Shown: piece by piece, positions 18,313 to 26,738 of the stretch
How positions within the stretch are numbered: the stretch's first letter is position 1
How the letters are laid out: each line of letters begins with the position of its first letter
Assembly: GCF_947855115.1 (NCBI RefSeq)
Contig: NZ_CANTZW010000002.1
Coordinates: 186,001 to 250,000, forward strand
Direction of reading: 5' to 3'
From: an uncultured Parabacteroides sp.
GTDB taxonomy: Bacteria > Bacteroidota > Bacteroidia > Bacteroidales > Tannerellaceae
Length of the DNA: 64,000 nt
Translations under genes and position numbers: made by a program
The notes under the pieces: generated by a model
What the model was told of the DNA's origin: nothing
Seen by the model: the letters and a program-made list of their open reading frames with translations, nothing else
Databases searched by the model: none

Positions 18313-18354
18313 AAAGAGATTGTCTCGATTAATCCCGGGACAATCTCTTTTTTT
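18313..18354 (+). terminator. Rho-independent terminator at the end of the glycan locus
   Basis: AGAGATTGTC and GACAATCTCT form a perfect ten-base stem (about 18315-18324 and 18339-18348), extended by flanking A/T pairs and followed by a T run. Confidence 0.9.
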
Positions 18355-18383
18355 ATTATAGCGGATTTATGCTATTTAAATTA

Positions 18384-18391
18384 TATCTTTG
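18384..18391 (+). promoter_or_regulatory. -7 box TATCTTTG upstream of the PAS histidine kinase
   Basis: It matches TAnnTTTG and lies 37 bases before the ATG at 18429. Confidence 0.5.
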
Positions 18392-18428
18392 TGCGGTCAT
18401 GAGATAATTTTATTAGAGGAATATTTTT

Positions 18429-20327
18429 ATGGAGGGAATACAGGCTACTCAATTCGATCAATATAAATTATTGGCTAGAGCGGAAGTCGGCTTATGGGAA
18501 GCCGATTTTGTACAGAGAAGTTATATCTGTTCCGATTATTTGATGAGTATATTGGGAAAGAAAGGGAATAATCTTTCTTTTTTTGAGTTCTACCATATAA
18601 TCCGGGAAGATTTCAGGGATCTGATTACCAAGGATTTTCTGTCGATTCAGTCTGTGGATACGTATGAGCAGGTATTTCCGATAATAACGCCAACAGGAGA
18701 GAAATGGGTACGTTCCAGATTGTGTGAGCGTGAATTGGATAATGGGGTATGTGTGAAAGCTTTGGGTATATTCCAGATTTTGCCTGATTTTAGGTTGAAA
18801 GAGGAAAAGATCGAAAAGATGGTCGAACATAATGAGACGGTCTTTCGTAAACTATATGCGAATCTGCCCGTGGGTGTCGAGCTTTATGACAGAGACGGTT
18901 ATCTGATAGATTTGAACGAGAAGGATATGGAGATATTCGGTATCCGATCGAAGATGGATGTCTTAGGGGTCAATATTTTTAGCAATCCGATTCTTCCTAA
19001 AGATGTGATCAAGAAACTCAAGGAAAATAAACCCGTGAATTTCCGGCTGAATTATCCATTTAAAAAGGTCGATAATTATTATAATACCTCAAAGGTAGGG
19101 GAGTTGGATATCATGACCAAGGCCCGTATCTTATATGACCAAAGAGGCGAACCTTCCTGTTATTTACTTATTAATTTTGATAATACGGAAAAGATGATCG
19201 CTTATAACCGTATCGCTGAGTTTGAGAATGTATTTACATTGGTCAGCGTATACGCCAAGGTTGGTTACGCCCTTTATGATTTATATTCGTTTGAGGGATA
19301 CGCTATTAAGCAATGGTATGAGAATATGGGCGAGAAAGACGGAACTCCCTTGTCCCAGATTATCGGGGTCTATTCGTACATCCATCCCGATGACGCGAAA
19401 CATATAAACTCGTTCTTCGAGAAAGTGAGGCAAGGTAAGGCGCATCATTTCCGCAGGGAAATACGTGTGAAGTCCGGTGACGGATGGAAATGGATTTGTG
19501 CCAACATTACCCGTAATCCTCAAAGCGTGGATCCGGATAAGCCGGAGATGATATGCATTAATTATGACATCACGGAGTTAAAAGACTCCCAATTGAAGAA
19601 AGAGAGGGCAGAGGAACTGGATCGTTTGAGGTCTGCTTTTCTTGCGAATATGAGCCATGAGATTCGTACGCCGTTGAATGCTATTGTTGGTTTCTCTCAA
19701 TTACTGACAGATACGAACGATCCAGAGGAGAAACGTGAGTTCGTGGAAATCATCAACAGTAATAATCAAATGTTGCTTCAATTGATCAGTGATATTCTGG
19801 ATTTAGCTAAGATCGAGTCCGGTACGATGGATTTCAAGCTGGCCGATATGAATGTGAAAGAGGTGGTCAACGAGATCATGACCTCTTTCCGTATCAAAAT
19901 GCCGGATAATGTTGTCTTGATCGCCCCCGACGATTTGCCGGAATGCCAAATCTATAGCGATCGTATGCGGCTGATACAAGTAATCTCCAATTTCCTCAAC
20001 AATGCGATCAAATATACGAGTAAAGGCTCTATCACCCTAGCTTATGAGATCGTAGGAGACGAGATAAGATTCTCCGTGACCGACACGGGAGAGGGGATGA
20101 GCCAAGAGATACAAGCCCATATCTTTGATCGTTTTTACAAAGGAGATACGTTTAAGCAAGGTACGGGCTTGGGGCTCTCTATTTGCGAGACTATCGTAAA
20201 TAGGCTAGGCGGCCGGATCGGGGTGAGTTCCGAACTGGGAAAAGGCAGTACGTTTTGGTTTACGCATCCTTATTCCTTCTCGCCGAACGCTAAATCTCCG
20301 GCATCGCCTAATCCGGGAACGATATAA
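18429..20327 (+). CDS. Soluble PAS-domain sensor histidine kinase, orphan
   Basis: The 632-residue protein shows no signal peptide or transmembrane segment. It has roughly three PAS-like sensor regions (about 1-125, 135-255 and 270-395), then a HisKA dimerisation domain with the phospho-acceptor in NMSHEIRTPLNAIVGF (His410) and a HATPase domain with N box NFLNNAIKY and GTGLGLSI. There is no attached receiver and no response regulator next door. Its last 19 or so codons overlap the convergent upp gene, giving a low-complexity Ser/Pro/Asn tail. It follows the glycan locus but has its own promoter box; a link to glycan sensing is only positional. Confidence 0.92.
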   Translation: MEGIQATQFDQYKLLARAEVGLWEADFVQRSYICSDYLMSILGKKGNNLSFFEFYHIIREDFRDLITKDFLSIQSVDTYEQVFPIITPTGEKWVRSRLCERELDNGVCVKALGIFQILPDFRLKEEKIEKMVEHNETVFRKLYANLPVGVELYDRDGYLIDLNEKDMEIFGIRSKMDVLGVNIFSNPILPKDVIKKLKENKPVNFRLNYPFKKVDNYYNTSKVGELDIMTKARILYDQRGEPSCYLLINFDNTEKMIAYNRIAEFENVFTLVSVYAKVGYALYDLYSFEGYAIKQWYENMGEKDGTPLSQIIGVYSYIHPDDAKHINSFFEKVRQGKAHHFRREIRVKSGDGWKWICANITRNPQSVDPDKPEMICINYDITELKDSQLKKERAEELDRLRSAFLANMSHEIRTPLNAIVGFSQLLTDTNDPEEKREFVEIINSNNQMLLQLISDILDLAKIESGTMDFKLADMNVKEVVNEIMTSFRIKMPDNVVLIAPDDLPECQIYSDRMRLIQVISNFLNNAIKYTSKGSITLAYEIVGDEIRFSVTDTGEGMSQEIQAHIFDRFYKGDTFKQGTGLGLSICETIVNRLGGRIGVSSELGKGSTFWFTHPYSFSPNAKSPASPNPGTI

Positions 20328-20923
20328 GAATGATCGTCGAGGTCATTATCTAATGCGGCGATCCAGATCGTAGTCTTGTCATCCGGCATCTTTTTCTGTA
20401 TATATTCCAGGGCTTGTTTGCTCGAGATGATAGAGGCTACATGTACATGGGCGGGGACTCCTTTTGTCAGCAAGGCCTCGTATGCCAGTTCCATGGAACT
20501 TCCGGTGGCCAACATCGGATCTGAGATGATCAGGGTCTTACCCGTTAAGCTGGGAGAGGCGATGTATTCAATATGAATGTCGAAATTCAAGCGGTCTTTA
20601 TATTTACGGTATGCGGAGACAAAAGCGTTCTCGGCGTTATCCAGATACCGGAGGAAACCTTGGTGGAATGGAAGCCCGGCACGTAAGATCGTACTGATCA
20701 CGATCGGGTCGTCGGGTGTATTCATCGGGGCTATACCTAGTGGAGATTGGATGTCTTTCGTGCTGTAATGAAACTCCTTGCTGATCTCGTAAGCCATGAT
20801 TTCCCCGATACGCTCAACGTTACGGCGGAAACGAAGGCTGTCTTTTTGTATGTCTACGTCTCTAAGTTCTGCTACGAACTTGTTTAATATGGAGTTTGTA
20901 TCTCCAAGATTAATGATTCTCAT
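20270..20923 (-). CDS. upp: Uracil phosphoribosyltransferase
   Basis: The 217-residue protein converts uracil and PRPP to UMP in pyrimidine salvage. The PRPP loop appears as LIISDPMLATGSSM at about 130-143, and STILRAGLPF upstream is also typical. The C-terminus ends in the uracil-binding PGLGDAGDLAFG region, encoded within the 58-base overlap with the convergent histidine kinase gene. A TAnnTTTG box (20940-20947) lies just upstream. Cytoplasmic, single-gene unit. Confidence 0.95.
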   Translation of the reverse strand: MRIINLGDTNSILNKFVAELRDVDIQKDSLRFRRNVERIGEIMAYEISKEFHYSTKDIQSPLGIAPMNTPDDPIVISTILRAGLPFHQGFLRYLDNAENAFVSAYRKYKDRLNFDIHIEYIASPSLTGKTLIISDPMLATGSSMELAYEALLTKGVPAHVHVASIISSKQALEYIQKKMPDDKTTIWIAALDNDLDDHSYIVPGLGDAGDLAFGEKE

Positions 20924-20939
20924 GAGTCTTTTTTGAGCT

Positions 20940-20947
20940 CAAAAGTA
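20940..20947 (-). promoter_or_regulatory. -7 box TACTTTTG for upp
   Basis: Reading minus, TACTTTTG lies 16 bases before the ATG at 20923; the leader would be very short. Confidence 0.5.
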
Positions 20948-21065
20948 ATCATTTCCGGACACTAAAAAACATAAGTATGAAGTTTTTCATCCATGCTTAT
21001 TGAATGAAGAATTTCAACTTATGTTTTTTAACCTTTTACTAAGGGGGAGACGCTCTATGGCGTTA

Positions 21066-21350
21066 TTACTTCAGGTGGGCGTTCATTGCCTCGAGGAGGA
21101 ATTTACCCGGTTTGAATTTTACGGTCGTACGAGCGGGAATCATTACCGGAGTTCCTGTTTTAGGATTTCTGGCGAGACGTTGTGTTTGCGGCCTTGGGAT
21201 AAGTGTCCCGAATCCGACAAGTACGATTTCCTCATTCTCAGACATGCGCTCTGTTACGATCTCGATGTAAGCGTCCAATACTTTCTTTGCTTCTTGCTTT
21301 TGTAACCCGGTCTTGTCTGCTAAAGCCTCTATAAGTTCTGCTTTGTTCAT
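21066..21350 (-). CDS. HU-family DNA-binding protein
   Basis: The 94-residue protein is a normal-length HU/IHF homologue: MNKAELIEALADKTGL at the start, the GFGTL turn at about 47-51 and the DNA-clamping arm with ARNPKTGTPVMIPARTTVKF (about 60-79). It bends and compacts DNA as a dimer. It is a single-gene unit with a TATCTTTG box at 21422-21429. Confidence 0.95.
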   Translation of the reverse strand: MNKAELIEALADKTGLQKQEAKKVLDAYIEIVTERMSENEEIVLVGFGTLIPRPQTQRLARNPKTGTPVMIPARTTVKFKPGKFLLEAMNAHLK

Positions 21351-21421
21351 AAATACAAATTTTTTTAATTGTTAAACACCACAAATGTACACTTTGATGT
21401 TGGTTTTATAGTTACGTTTTG

Positions 21422-21429
21422 CAAAGATA
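21422..21429 (-). promoter_or_regulatory. -7 box TATCTTTG for the HU gene
   Basis: On the minus strand TATCTTTG lies 71 bases before the ATG at 21350, implying a leader of about 65 bases. Confidence 0.45.
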
Positions 21430-21532
21430 CATTTACATTTGAGTTTCTTATTAAACAAGGCCTGCGTGTGTTTGTTACATTTTTAAGAATAAAAAATGTT
21501 AAATGTATATCAATTTGTGAATTTCAGAACGT

Positions 21533-22414
21533 TTATTGAAACTTGATATACCCTATTCGTGTGTACTTAGTATTACGGGACTCTATGTGTTTTAAGACCT
21601 TCGCGGAAATCAAGGTTAATTTTTCCCCTACTTGGAAAGCGTGAGCGCCCGGAGGCAAGGTTTGCGTAGTAAGACTGCGATCTTTCGCTTTTATTCTTAA
21701 TAAGAAATAATTTCCGGCGATGTCTACGGCCGTGAGCAATTGATCTACATAAAAATACTCGGTGCCGCGGATGATCCGGGTCTTGTAGGAATCGTCTTCT
21801 ATGCGGACTCTGGTGATCGTCAGCTTTAAATCGCTCAGTTTCTCTCCCGGTGTCCCGACAAAGCGGCTTACGGGCATTTTATATTTCTTGCGGGTCTGTA
21901 GGTCTAGATAGATTTTGCTGTAGGTCACGGCCAATTCTTTAAAGCGCATCTCACTTTTTACGCGAGGCTCGTATTTGTCGGCGATCCAAACGACATATCG
22001 GGGATCAATCGTATAAATATCATATAAATGATATCCTCTGTATTTGCCAAAGGAAATGATATCATCACCGTTATCGGGAGAATCTTTAATATCTGTCGTT
22101 ATATATAAAGGCAGGAAGGAGTTGTTTACCATTTTAATCGCCTTGTTTACCGAGCTTATGACGTTCAAGTCGAGATTCGCCAAATAGACCGTCGGGTGAT
22201 AGATGGCCGAGGGGGTAAAGAACCAAAGGGTGTAATATAAGGTCTTTGAGGTAGGCAAAAGAATGTAGTACCGCCCTTTGTCGGACGTTTTTCCCCGGTT
22301 GAACGCATTTAACTTGTCGAGGATCATTTTCTGTATCTCACCGGATATGCCGGACGTGTTCTCATCCATACGATCGACTCTATGTACAAATCTATTAAAA
22401 AAATCCGGAACCAC
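21533..22414 (-). CDS. Hypothetical protein with an exonuclease-X-C-terminal/DUF3820-like segment
   Basis: I do not recognise the whole 293-residue protein. Residues about 119-149 (IISFGKYRGYHLYDI, then YVVWIADKY) resemble the small 'GKYKG...P.YL.W' module found at the C-terminus of exonuclease-X-like proteins and in DUF3820. No signal peptide or membrane segment is visible, so it is probably cytoplasmic. The N-terminus may instead start at Met16. It is divergent from murB, whose promoter lies in the short gap between them. A nucleic-acid role is a guess from the module only. Confidence 0.6.
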   Translation of the reverse strand: MVPDFFNRFVHRVDRMDENTSGISGEIQKMILDKLNAFNRGKTSDKGRYYILLPTSKTLYYTLWFFTPSAIYHPTVYLANLDLNVISSVNKAIKMVNNSFLPLYITTDIKDSPDNGDDIISFGKYRGYHLYDIYTIDPRYVVWIADKYEPRVKSEMRFKELAVTYSKIYLDLQTRKKYKMPVSRFVGTPGEKLSDLKLTITRVRIEDDSYKTRIIRGTEYFYVDQLLTAVDIAGNYFLLRIKAKDRSLTTQTLPPGAHAFQVGEKLTLISAKVLKHIESRNTKYTRIGYIKFQ

Positions 22415-22418
22415 ATAA

Positions 22419-22450
22419 TTTGTGGATGAGTTATTTATAACTACTTTTGT
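22419..22450 (+). promoter_or_regulatory. Consensus Bacteroidota promoter of murB
   Basis: TTTG (22419-22422), 20-base spacer, TACTTTTG (22443-22450): both boxes and the spacing fit the consensus exactly. The murB ATG is 19 bases downstream. Confidence 0.75.
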
Positions 22451-22469
22451 CCTAAAAATAAAATAAACG

Positions 22470-23483
22470 ATGAGAATTGAGCAGAATTATTCGTTGGAGA
22501 AACACAATACCTTCCATCTTCCGGTAAAGACACGTTGGTTTATGGAGTATGAGACAGAGGAAGAGTTACAACAAATCTTGCATGATGAGTACTTTCAGGA
22601 ATGTTTGTCCTTGCACATAGGGAGTGGAAGCAATCTGTTGTTTATCAATGATTATAATGGCATTATCGTCCATTCTCGAATCAAGGGGATTTCTGTCTCG
22701 GAAGAAACGGACGAATACGTATCGCTCCGTGTCGGGGCGGCAGAGATTTGGGACGATGTCGTGGCATACGCCGTATCGAAAGGATGGGGAGGCATAGAGA
22801 ATCTCTCCTTGATACCCGGCGAGGCTGGAGCGGCCGCTATTCAGAATATCGGCGCTTATGGCGTAGAGATCAAAGACGTGATCGAGAGCGTGGAAGCTTA
22901 CAACCAACTGACGTTCGAGAAACGGACGTTTACGAATAAGGATTGCGAGTATGGATATCGTGATAGTTATTTTAAGAATGAGCACCATGATCCCCACATC
23001 ATTACTTATATCACGCTCCGGTTATCCAAGAATCCTTGCTTCTCGGTAGATTATGGGAATTTGAAGGAAGAGTTGGCGGGGTATCCGGAAGTCACCTTGG
23101 AAGCGGTCCGTGAGGCTGTCATGACGATTCGCAAGCGGAAACTTCCCGATCCGGAGGTGCTAGGCAACGCCGGCAGTTTTTTCATGAACCCGATAATCAC
23201 GACGGGACATTTTGAGAAATTGAAAAAGCGATATCCGGAAATACCCTCTTATCCCGCCTCGGAAGGGAAGGTCAAGGTTCCGGCCGGTTGGTTGATTGAG
23301 CAATGTGGGTTCAAGGGGAAAAAACATGGATCGGTAGGTGTTTACGAGAAACAGGCGTTGGTATTAGTGAATTTAGGAGATGCCCGGGGGCATGAGATCG
23401 CGTTGGTGGCAGAGAGTATCCGTACCGCCGTAAAAGATCATTTCGGTATAGAGCTTATGCCTGAGGTTAAATATGTGGGATAA
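22470..23483 (+). CDS. murB: UDP-N-acetylenolpyruvoylglucosamine reductase
   Basis: The 337-residue FAD enzyme reduces UDP-GlcNAc-enolpyruvate to UDP-MurNAc in cytoplasmic peptidoglycan precursor synthesis. The type I MurB layout is clear: HNTFHLP near the start, FAD-binding GSGSNLLF (about 51-58), IPGEAGAAAIQNIGAYGVEI, and GNAGSFFMNP with the catalytic Ser (about 230-240). It shares one base (TAATG) with the next gene, so the two are translationally coupled. Confidence 0.96.
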   Translation: MRIEQNYSLEKHNTFHLPVKTRWFMEYETEEELQQILHDEYFQECLSLHIGSGSNLLFINDYNGIIVHSRIKGISVSEETDEYVSLRVGAAEIWDDVVAYAVSKGWGGIENLSLIPGEAGAAAIQNIGAYGVEIKDVIESVEAYNQLTFEKRTFTNKDCEYGYRDSYFKNEHHDPHIITYITLRLSKNPCFSVDYGNLKEELAGYPEVTLEAVREAVMTIRKRKLPDPEVLGNAGSFFMNPIITTGHFEKLKKRYPEIPSYPASEGKVKVPAGWLIEQCGFKGKKHGSVGVYEKQALVLVNLGDARGHEIALVAESIRTAVKDHFGIELMPEVKYVG

Positions 23484-24238
23484 TGAAAATCGTTTTTTTA
23501 GGAACAGGAACGTCTACGGGCAATCCTGAGATAGGTTGCCAATGCGAGGTATGTACCAGTGCGGACCCCCGCGATTGGCGTATGCGAGCCTCGATCTTGG
23601 TAGAGACGGAAGGGAAACGGATATTGATCGATTGTGGACCGGATTTCCGTTGGCAAATGATAACCAATAAGATTTACCATTTTGACGCGGTCTTGATAAC
23701 CCATGAGCACTACGATCATGTAGGAGGCTTAGATGATCTGCGCCCATTCGGTCGGTATAAGGATGTGGATATTTATGCGGAAGACAATGTGGTGGAGGCG
23801 ATAAAGACCCGTATCCCTTATGTATTTCGGGAACATAAATATCCGGGGGTGCCAAACCTTGTCTTGCATACGATCGGGACTAAGCCCTTTGAGGCCGCCG
23901 GCGTCACGGTCATCCCTGTCCGTGTCATGCATGCCAAATTACCGATCTTGGGTTTCCGTATCGGTAATATGGCTTATCTGACCGACCTTAAATATCTACC
24001 GGAAGAAGAATACGCCAAACTGGAAAACCTTGATGTATTGATCATTGACGCTCTTCGGAAAGGAGAGCACCAATCACACGAGAGCTTGGAGGAAGCCCTT
24101 GCGAATATATCCCGTATCCGGCCCAAGGAGGCCTATTTAATCCATATGAGCCATCGCATAGGATTACATGCGGTTGTTGAAAAAGAGTTACCTCCGCATG
24201 TACATTATTCATATGATGGATTAACAGTGAGTTTTTAA
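23483..24238 (+). CDS. Metallo-beta-lactamase-fold hydrolase, PhnP-like
   Basis: The 251-residue protein carries the metal motif HEHYDH at 74-79, later conserved His/Asp (TDLKY, and HMSH near the end), and near the N-terminus the CQCEVC cysteine motif (19-24) shared with PhnP phosphoribosyl cyclic phosphodiesterases. It is a cytoplasmic phosphoesterase by family. The one-base overlap with murB implies co-expression, common for this pair in Bacteroidales as I recall, but the physiological substrate is unknown. Confidence 0.85.
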   Translation: MKIVFLGTGTSTGNPEIGCQCEVCTSADPRDWRMRASILVETEGKRILIDCGPDFRWQMITNKIYHFDAVLITHEHYDHVGGLDDLRPFGRYKDVDIYAEDNVVEAIKTRIPYVFREHKYPGVPNLVLHTIGTKPFEAAGVTVIPVRVMHAKLPILGFRIGNMAYLTDLKYLPEEEYAKLENLDVLIIDALRKGEHQSHESLEEALANISRIRPKEAYLIHMSHRIGLHAVVEKELPPHVHYSYDGLTVSF

Positions 24239-24261
24239 GTCATATATTAAAAAAGATTCTT

Positions 24262-24269
24262 TATCTTTG
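24262..24269 (+). promoter_or_regulatory. -7 box TATCTTTG upstream of the polysaccharide export gene
   Basis: It matches TAnnTTTG and lies 84 bases before the ATG at 24354, leaving a leader of about 80 bases. Confidence 0.5.
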
Positions 24270-24353
24270 CGGCTGAAAATCTAGAGAATAGCTGCTTTTT
24301 AAGTTAGTCGCTTATAGCAGGAGTGGTATATAATAAAAACAATAATAGACTGT

Positions 24354-26732
24354 ATGAATTTATCGTTTAAGAACGTACTATGCGTATGTTGCTTATTACT
24401 GTCGGGCTCTGTGTGCGCACAGGTTCCGCAAGATTTAATTGACAAGGCGAAAGCCGCTGGAATGTCGGAGACGCAGATCCAGCAGGAACTAGCCAAGCGT
24501 ATGAAACAAGAGGAAGGGGCGGGCAGGTCTCAAGTTACCGCTACCGATGCGAAGGTTAGCGACCGGGTGATGCCGGTGACCGATGAAGTACAATCCTTGG
24601 AAGCCCAACGTAGAAACAATCTTCCCGAATCGGCTTTAGAGAATACCGTGTTCGGGCGTGAGATTTTCTCGAACAAAAACTTATCTTTCGCCCCGGATTT
24701 AAACATCCCTACTCCTAAAGATTATGTGCTTTCTGCTGGTGACGAGTTATTGATTAATGTGTGGGGTGATTCAGAGCTAAACTTAAAATTGAAGATTTCT
24801 CCGGACGGTACGATTCTTGTACCCAATCTAGGCCCGGTCTCTGTCAGTGGATTGACGATTGACGGAGCGGAGACCCGTTTGCGCCAAGAGTTGAGCCAGA
24901 TCATGTCTACGCTGTCTGGTTCTGGAGAAGGTAATACATTTGTTTCCGTAAGTTTGAGCCAGATTCGTAGCATGAAGGTGAACATTGTCGGCGAGGTAGT
25001 AGCCCCGGGTACATATACGTTGCCCTCGTTCGCTACTTTGTTCAATGCCTTGTATGCCGCGGGAGGTGTAAACAAGATCGGTTCTTTGCGTAGTATCAAG
25101 GTATACCGCAATAGCAAGGAAATCGCGAATCTTGATGTGTACGACTATTTGTTGAACGGAAAATATACCACGAATGTCCGTCTGGAAGAGAATGACATGA
25201 TTATGGTAGGCCCGTATGACCAGTTGGTGGCGGTGCGAGGCAAGGTAAAACGTAACCGTGTTTTTGAGTTGCGTAAAGGCGAGACCTTGAAACAACTGTT
25301 GGATATGGCCGGTGGATTTACCGGCGATGCCTACACGAAAGACGTACAGGTGAAACGGAAATCCGAGAGTCGTTATCAGATCTCTACGGTTTCCGAGAAT
25401 GAGTTCGCTTCTTTTGTGATGCAAGATGGTGACTCTTTGCGAGTGGATTCCGTCATTCCTTTCTATGAGAATCGTTTGATCGTGACGGGAGCCGTATGGC
25501 GTCCGGGCGAGTATGAGTTGAGCCCTTCGGTCCGGACGGTGAAACAATTGGTAAAACAGGCTGCGGGCCTTAAGGGAGATGAGTTCGCCGGTCGTGCGTT
25601 GATTACTCGCTTAAACCCGGATTTCACGACAACGATGATCGCTGTGGATATACGTGGTATCTTGAACGGTACGGCGCCGGACGTGGAGCTGCAAGCGGAA
25701 GATCAATTAAGCATACCTTCCTTGTTCGATTTGCGCGAGCCCTATACGATCAAGGTGGGTGGAGCCGTGAATTATCCGGATACGGTGCTTCCGTATCGTC
25801 ATAACCTGACGATAGAGGATGCTATCATGATGGCCGGAGGTTTAAGAGAGTCTGCGTCTTCCATCAATGTAGAGGTAGCCCGTCGTGTAAAAGATCCGAG
25901 TTCCAACCAGAATCTCAATCGGATAGCGGATGTATATAACTTCTCGTTGAGCGAGGATTTTAAGGTTGGTGCCGGAGATACGATTTTTACGTTGGAGCCG
26001 TTCGATGAGGTTTATGTCCGTTTCTCTCCGGGATATCACGAGCAACAGGTTGTGAAAGTGAGTGGCGAGATTACTTTTGCCGGCAACTATGTACTGGCTA
26101 CGAAGAACGCTCGTTTGAGCGATATTATCGCGAAGGCAGGAGGCGTTACTCCTGAGGCTTATGTAAGAGGAGCCAGCCTGAAGCGTCAGTTGACGGAAGA
26201 TGAGTTGAAACGCATGGAAACCCTCTTGGCATTGAGTGAGGCGAATAAGCAAAGCCGAGATTCTATCGGCGTGGCGTTGATGAATGTAAAGGATTATTCC
26301 GTAGGTATCGACTTAGAGAAAGCCTTGGCGAAGCCGGGTAGTATCGATGATGTCGTGCTCCGCGATGGTGATGAGCTCTATATCCCGCAACTACAAAGCA
26401 CGGTGAAGATGAGCGGTGCCGTGACTTATCCGAATAGCGTGACTTACACGAAAGGTATGTCGGTCAAGGATTGCTTGTCTCAAGCCGGCGGTTATAACGA
26501 TATCGCACGTAAGTATCCGATCGTGATCTATATGAATGGCAAGGTCGCCACGACAAAACGTACCGCCATCTTCTTCAAGCGTTATCCGAAAGTGGAACCT
26601 GGTTGCGAGATCGTAGTTCCGACGAAGACGCAACGTGAACGCCGAAGCTTGGCTGAGATTATGAGTCTCAGTAGCTCCGCTACCTCTATGGCTGCGATGA
26701 TTACCTCTATTGTTAACATGATTAAAAACTAA
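24354..26732 (+). CDS. Wza-like outer-membrane polysaccharide export protein with multiple SLBB domains
   Basis: The 792-residue protein has a signal peptide (about 1-22), a short helical segment, a polysaccharide export (Poly_export) domain beginning near PTPKDYVLSAGDELLINVWG (about 117-137) and a series of SLBB beta-grasp repeats through the rest (for example KVNIVGEVVAPGTY, RLIVTGAVWRPGEY, TIKVGGAVNYPDTV, VKVSGEITFAGNY, TVKMSGAVTYPNS). It ends in a short hydrophobic stretch. It would form an export channel for capsule or exopolysaccharide and is much longer than E. coli Wza (about 380). It is 6 bases upstream of a Wzz-like gene. Confidence 0.92.
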   Translation: MNLSFKNVLCVCCLLLSGSVCAQVPQDLIDKAKAAGMSETQIQQELAKRMKQEEGAGRSQVTATDAKVSDRVMPVTDEVQSLEAQRRNNLPESALENTVFGREIFSNKNLSFAPDLNIPTPKDYVLSAGDELLINVWGDSELNLKLKISPDGTILVPNLGPVSVSGLTIDGAETRLRQELSQIMSTLSGSGEGNTFVSVSLSQIRSMKVNIVGEVVAPGTYTLPSFATLFNALYAAGGVNKIGSLRSIKVYRNSKEIANLDVYDYLLNGKYTTNVRLEENDMIMVGPYDQLVAVRGKVKRNRVFELRKGETLKQLLDMAGGFTGDAYTKDVQVKRKSESRYQISTVSENEFASFVMQDGDSLRVDSVIPFYENRLIVTGAVWRPGEYELSPSVRTVKQLVKQAAGLKGDEFAGRALITRLNPDFTTTMIAVDIRGILNGTAPDVELQAEDQLSIPSLFDLREPYTIKVGGAVNYPDTVLPYRHNLTIEDAIMMAGGLRESASSINVEVARRVKDPSSNQNLNRIADVYNFSLSEDFKVGAGDTIFTLEPFDEVYVRFSPGYHEQQVVKVSGEITFAGNYVLATKNARLSDIIAKAGGVTPEAYVRGASLKRQLTEDELKRMETLLALSEANKQSRDSIGVALMNVKDYSVGIDLEKALAKPGSIDDVVLRDGDELYIPQLQSTVKMSGAVTYPNSVTYTKGMSVKDCLSQAGGYNDIARKYPIVIYMNGKVATTKRTAIFFKRYPKVEPGCEIVVPTKTQRERRSLAEIMSLSSSATSMAAMITSIVNMIKN

Positions 26733-26738
26733 TCAGGC

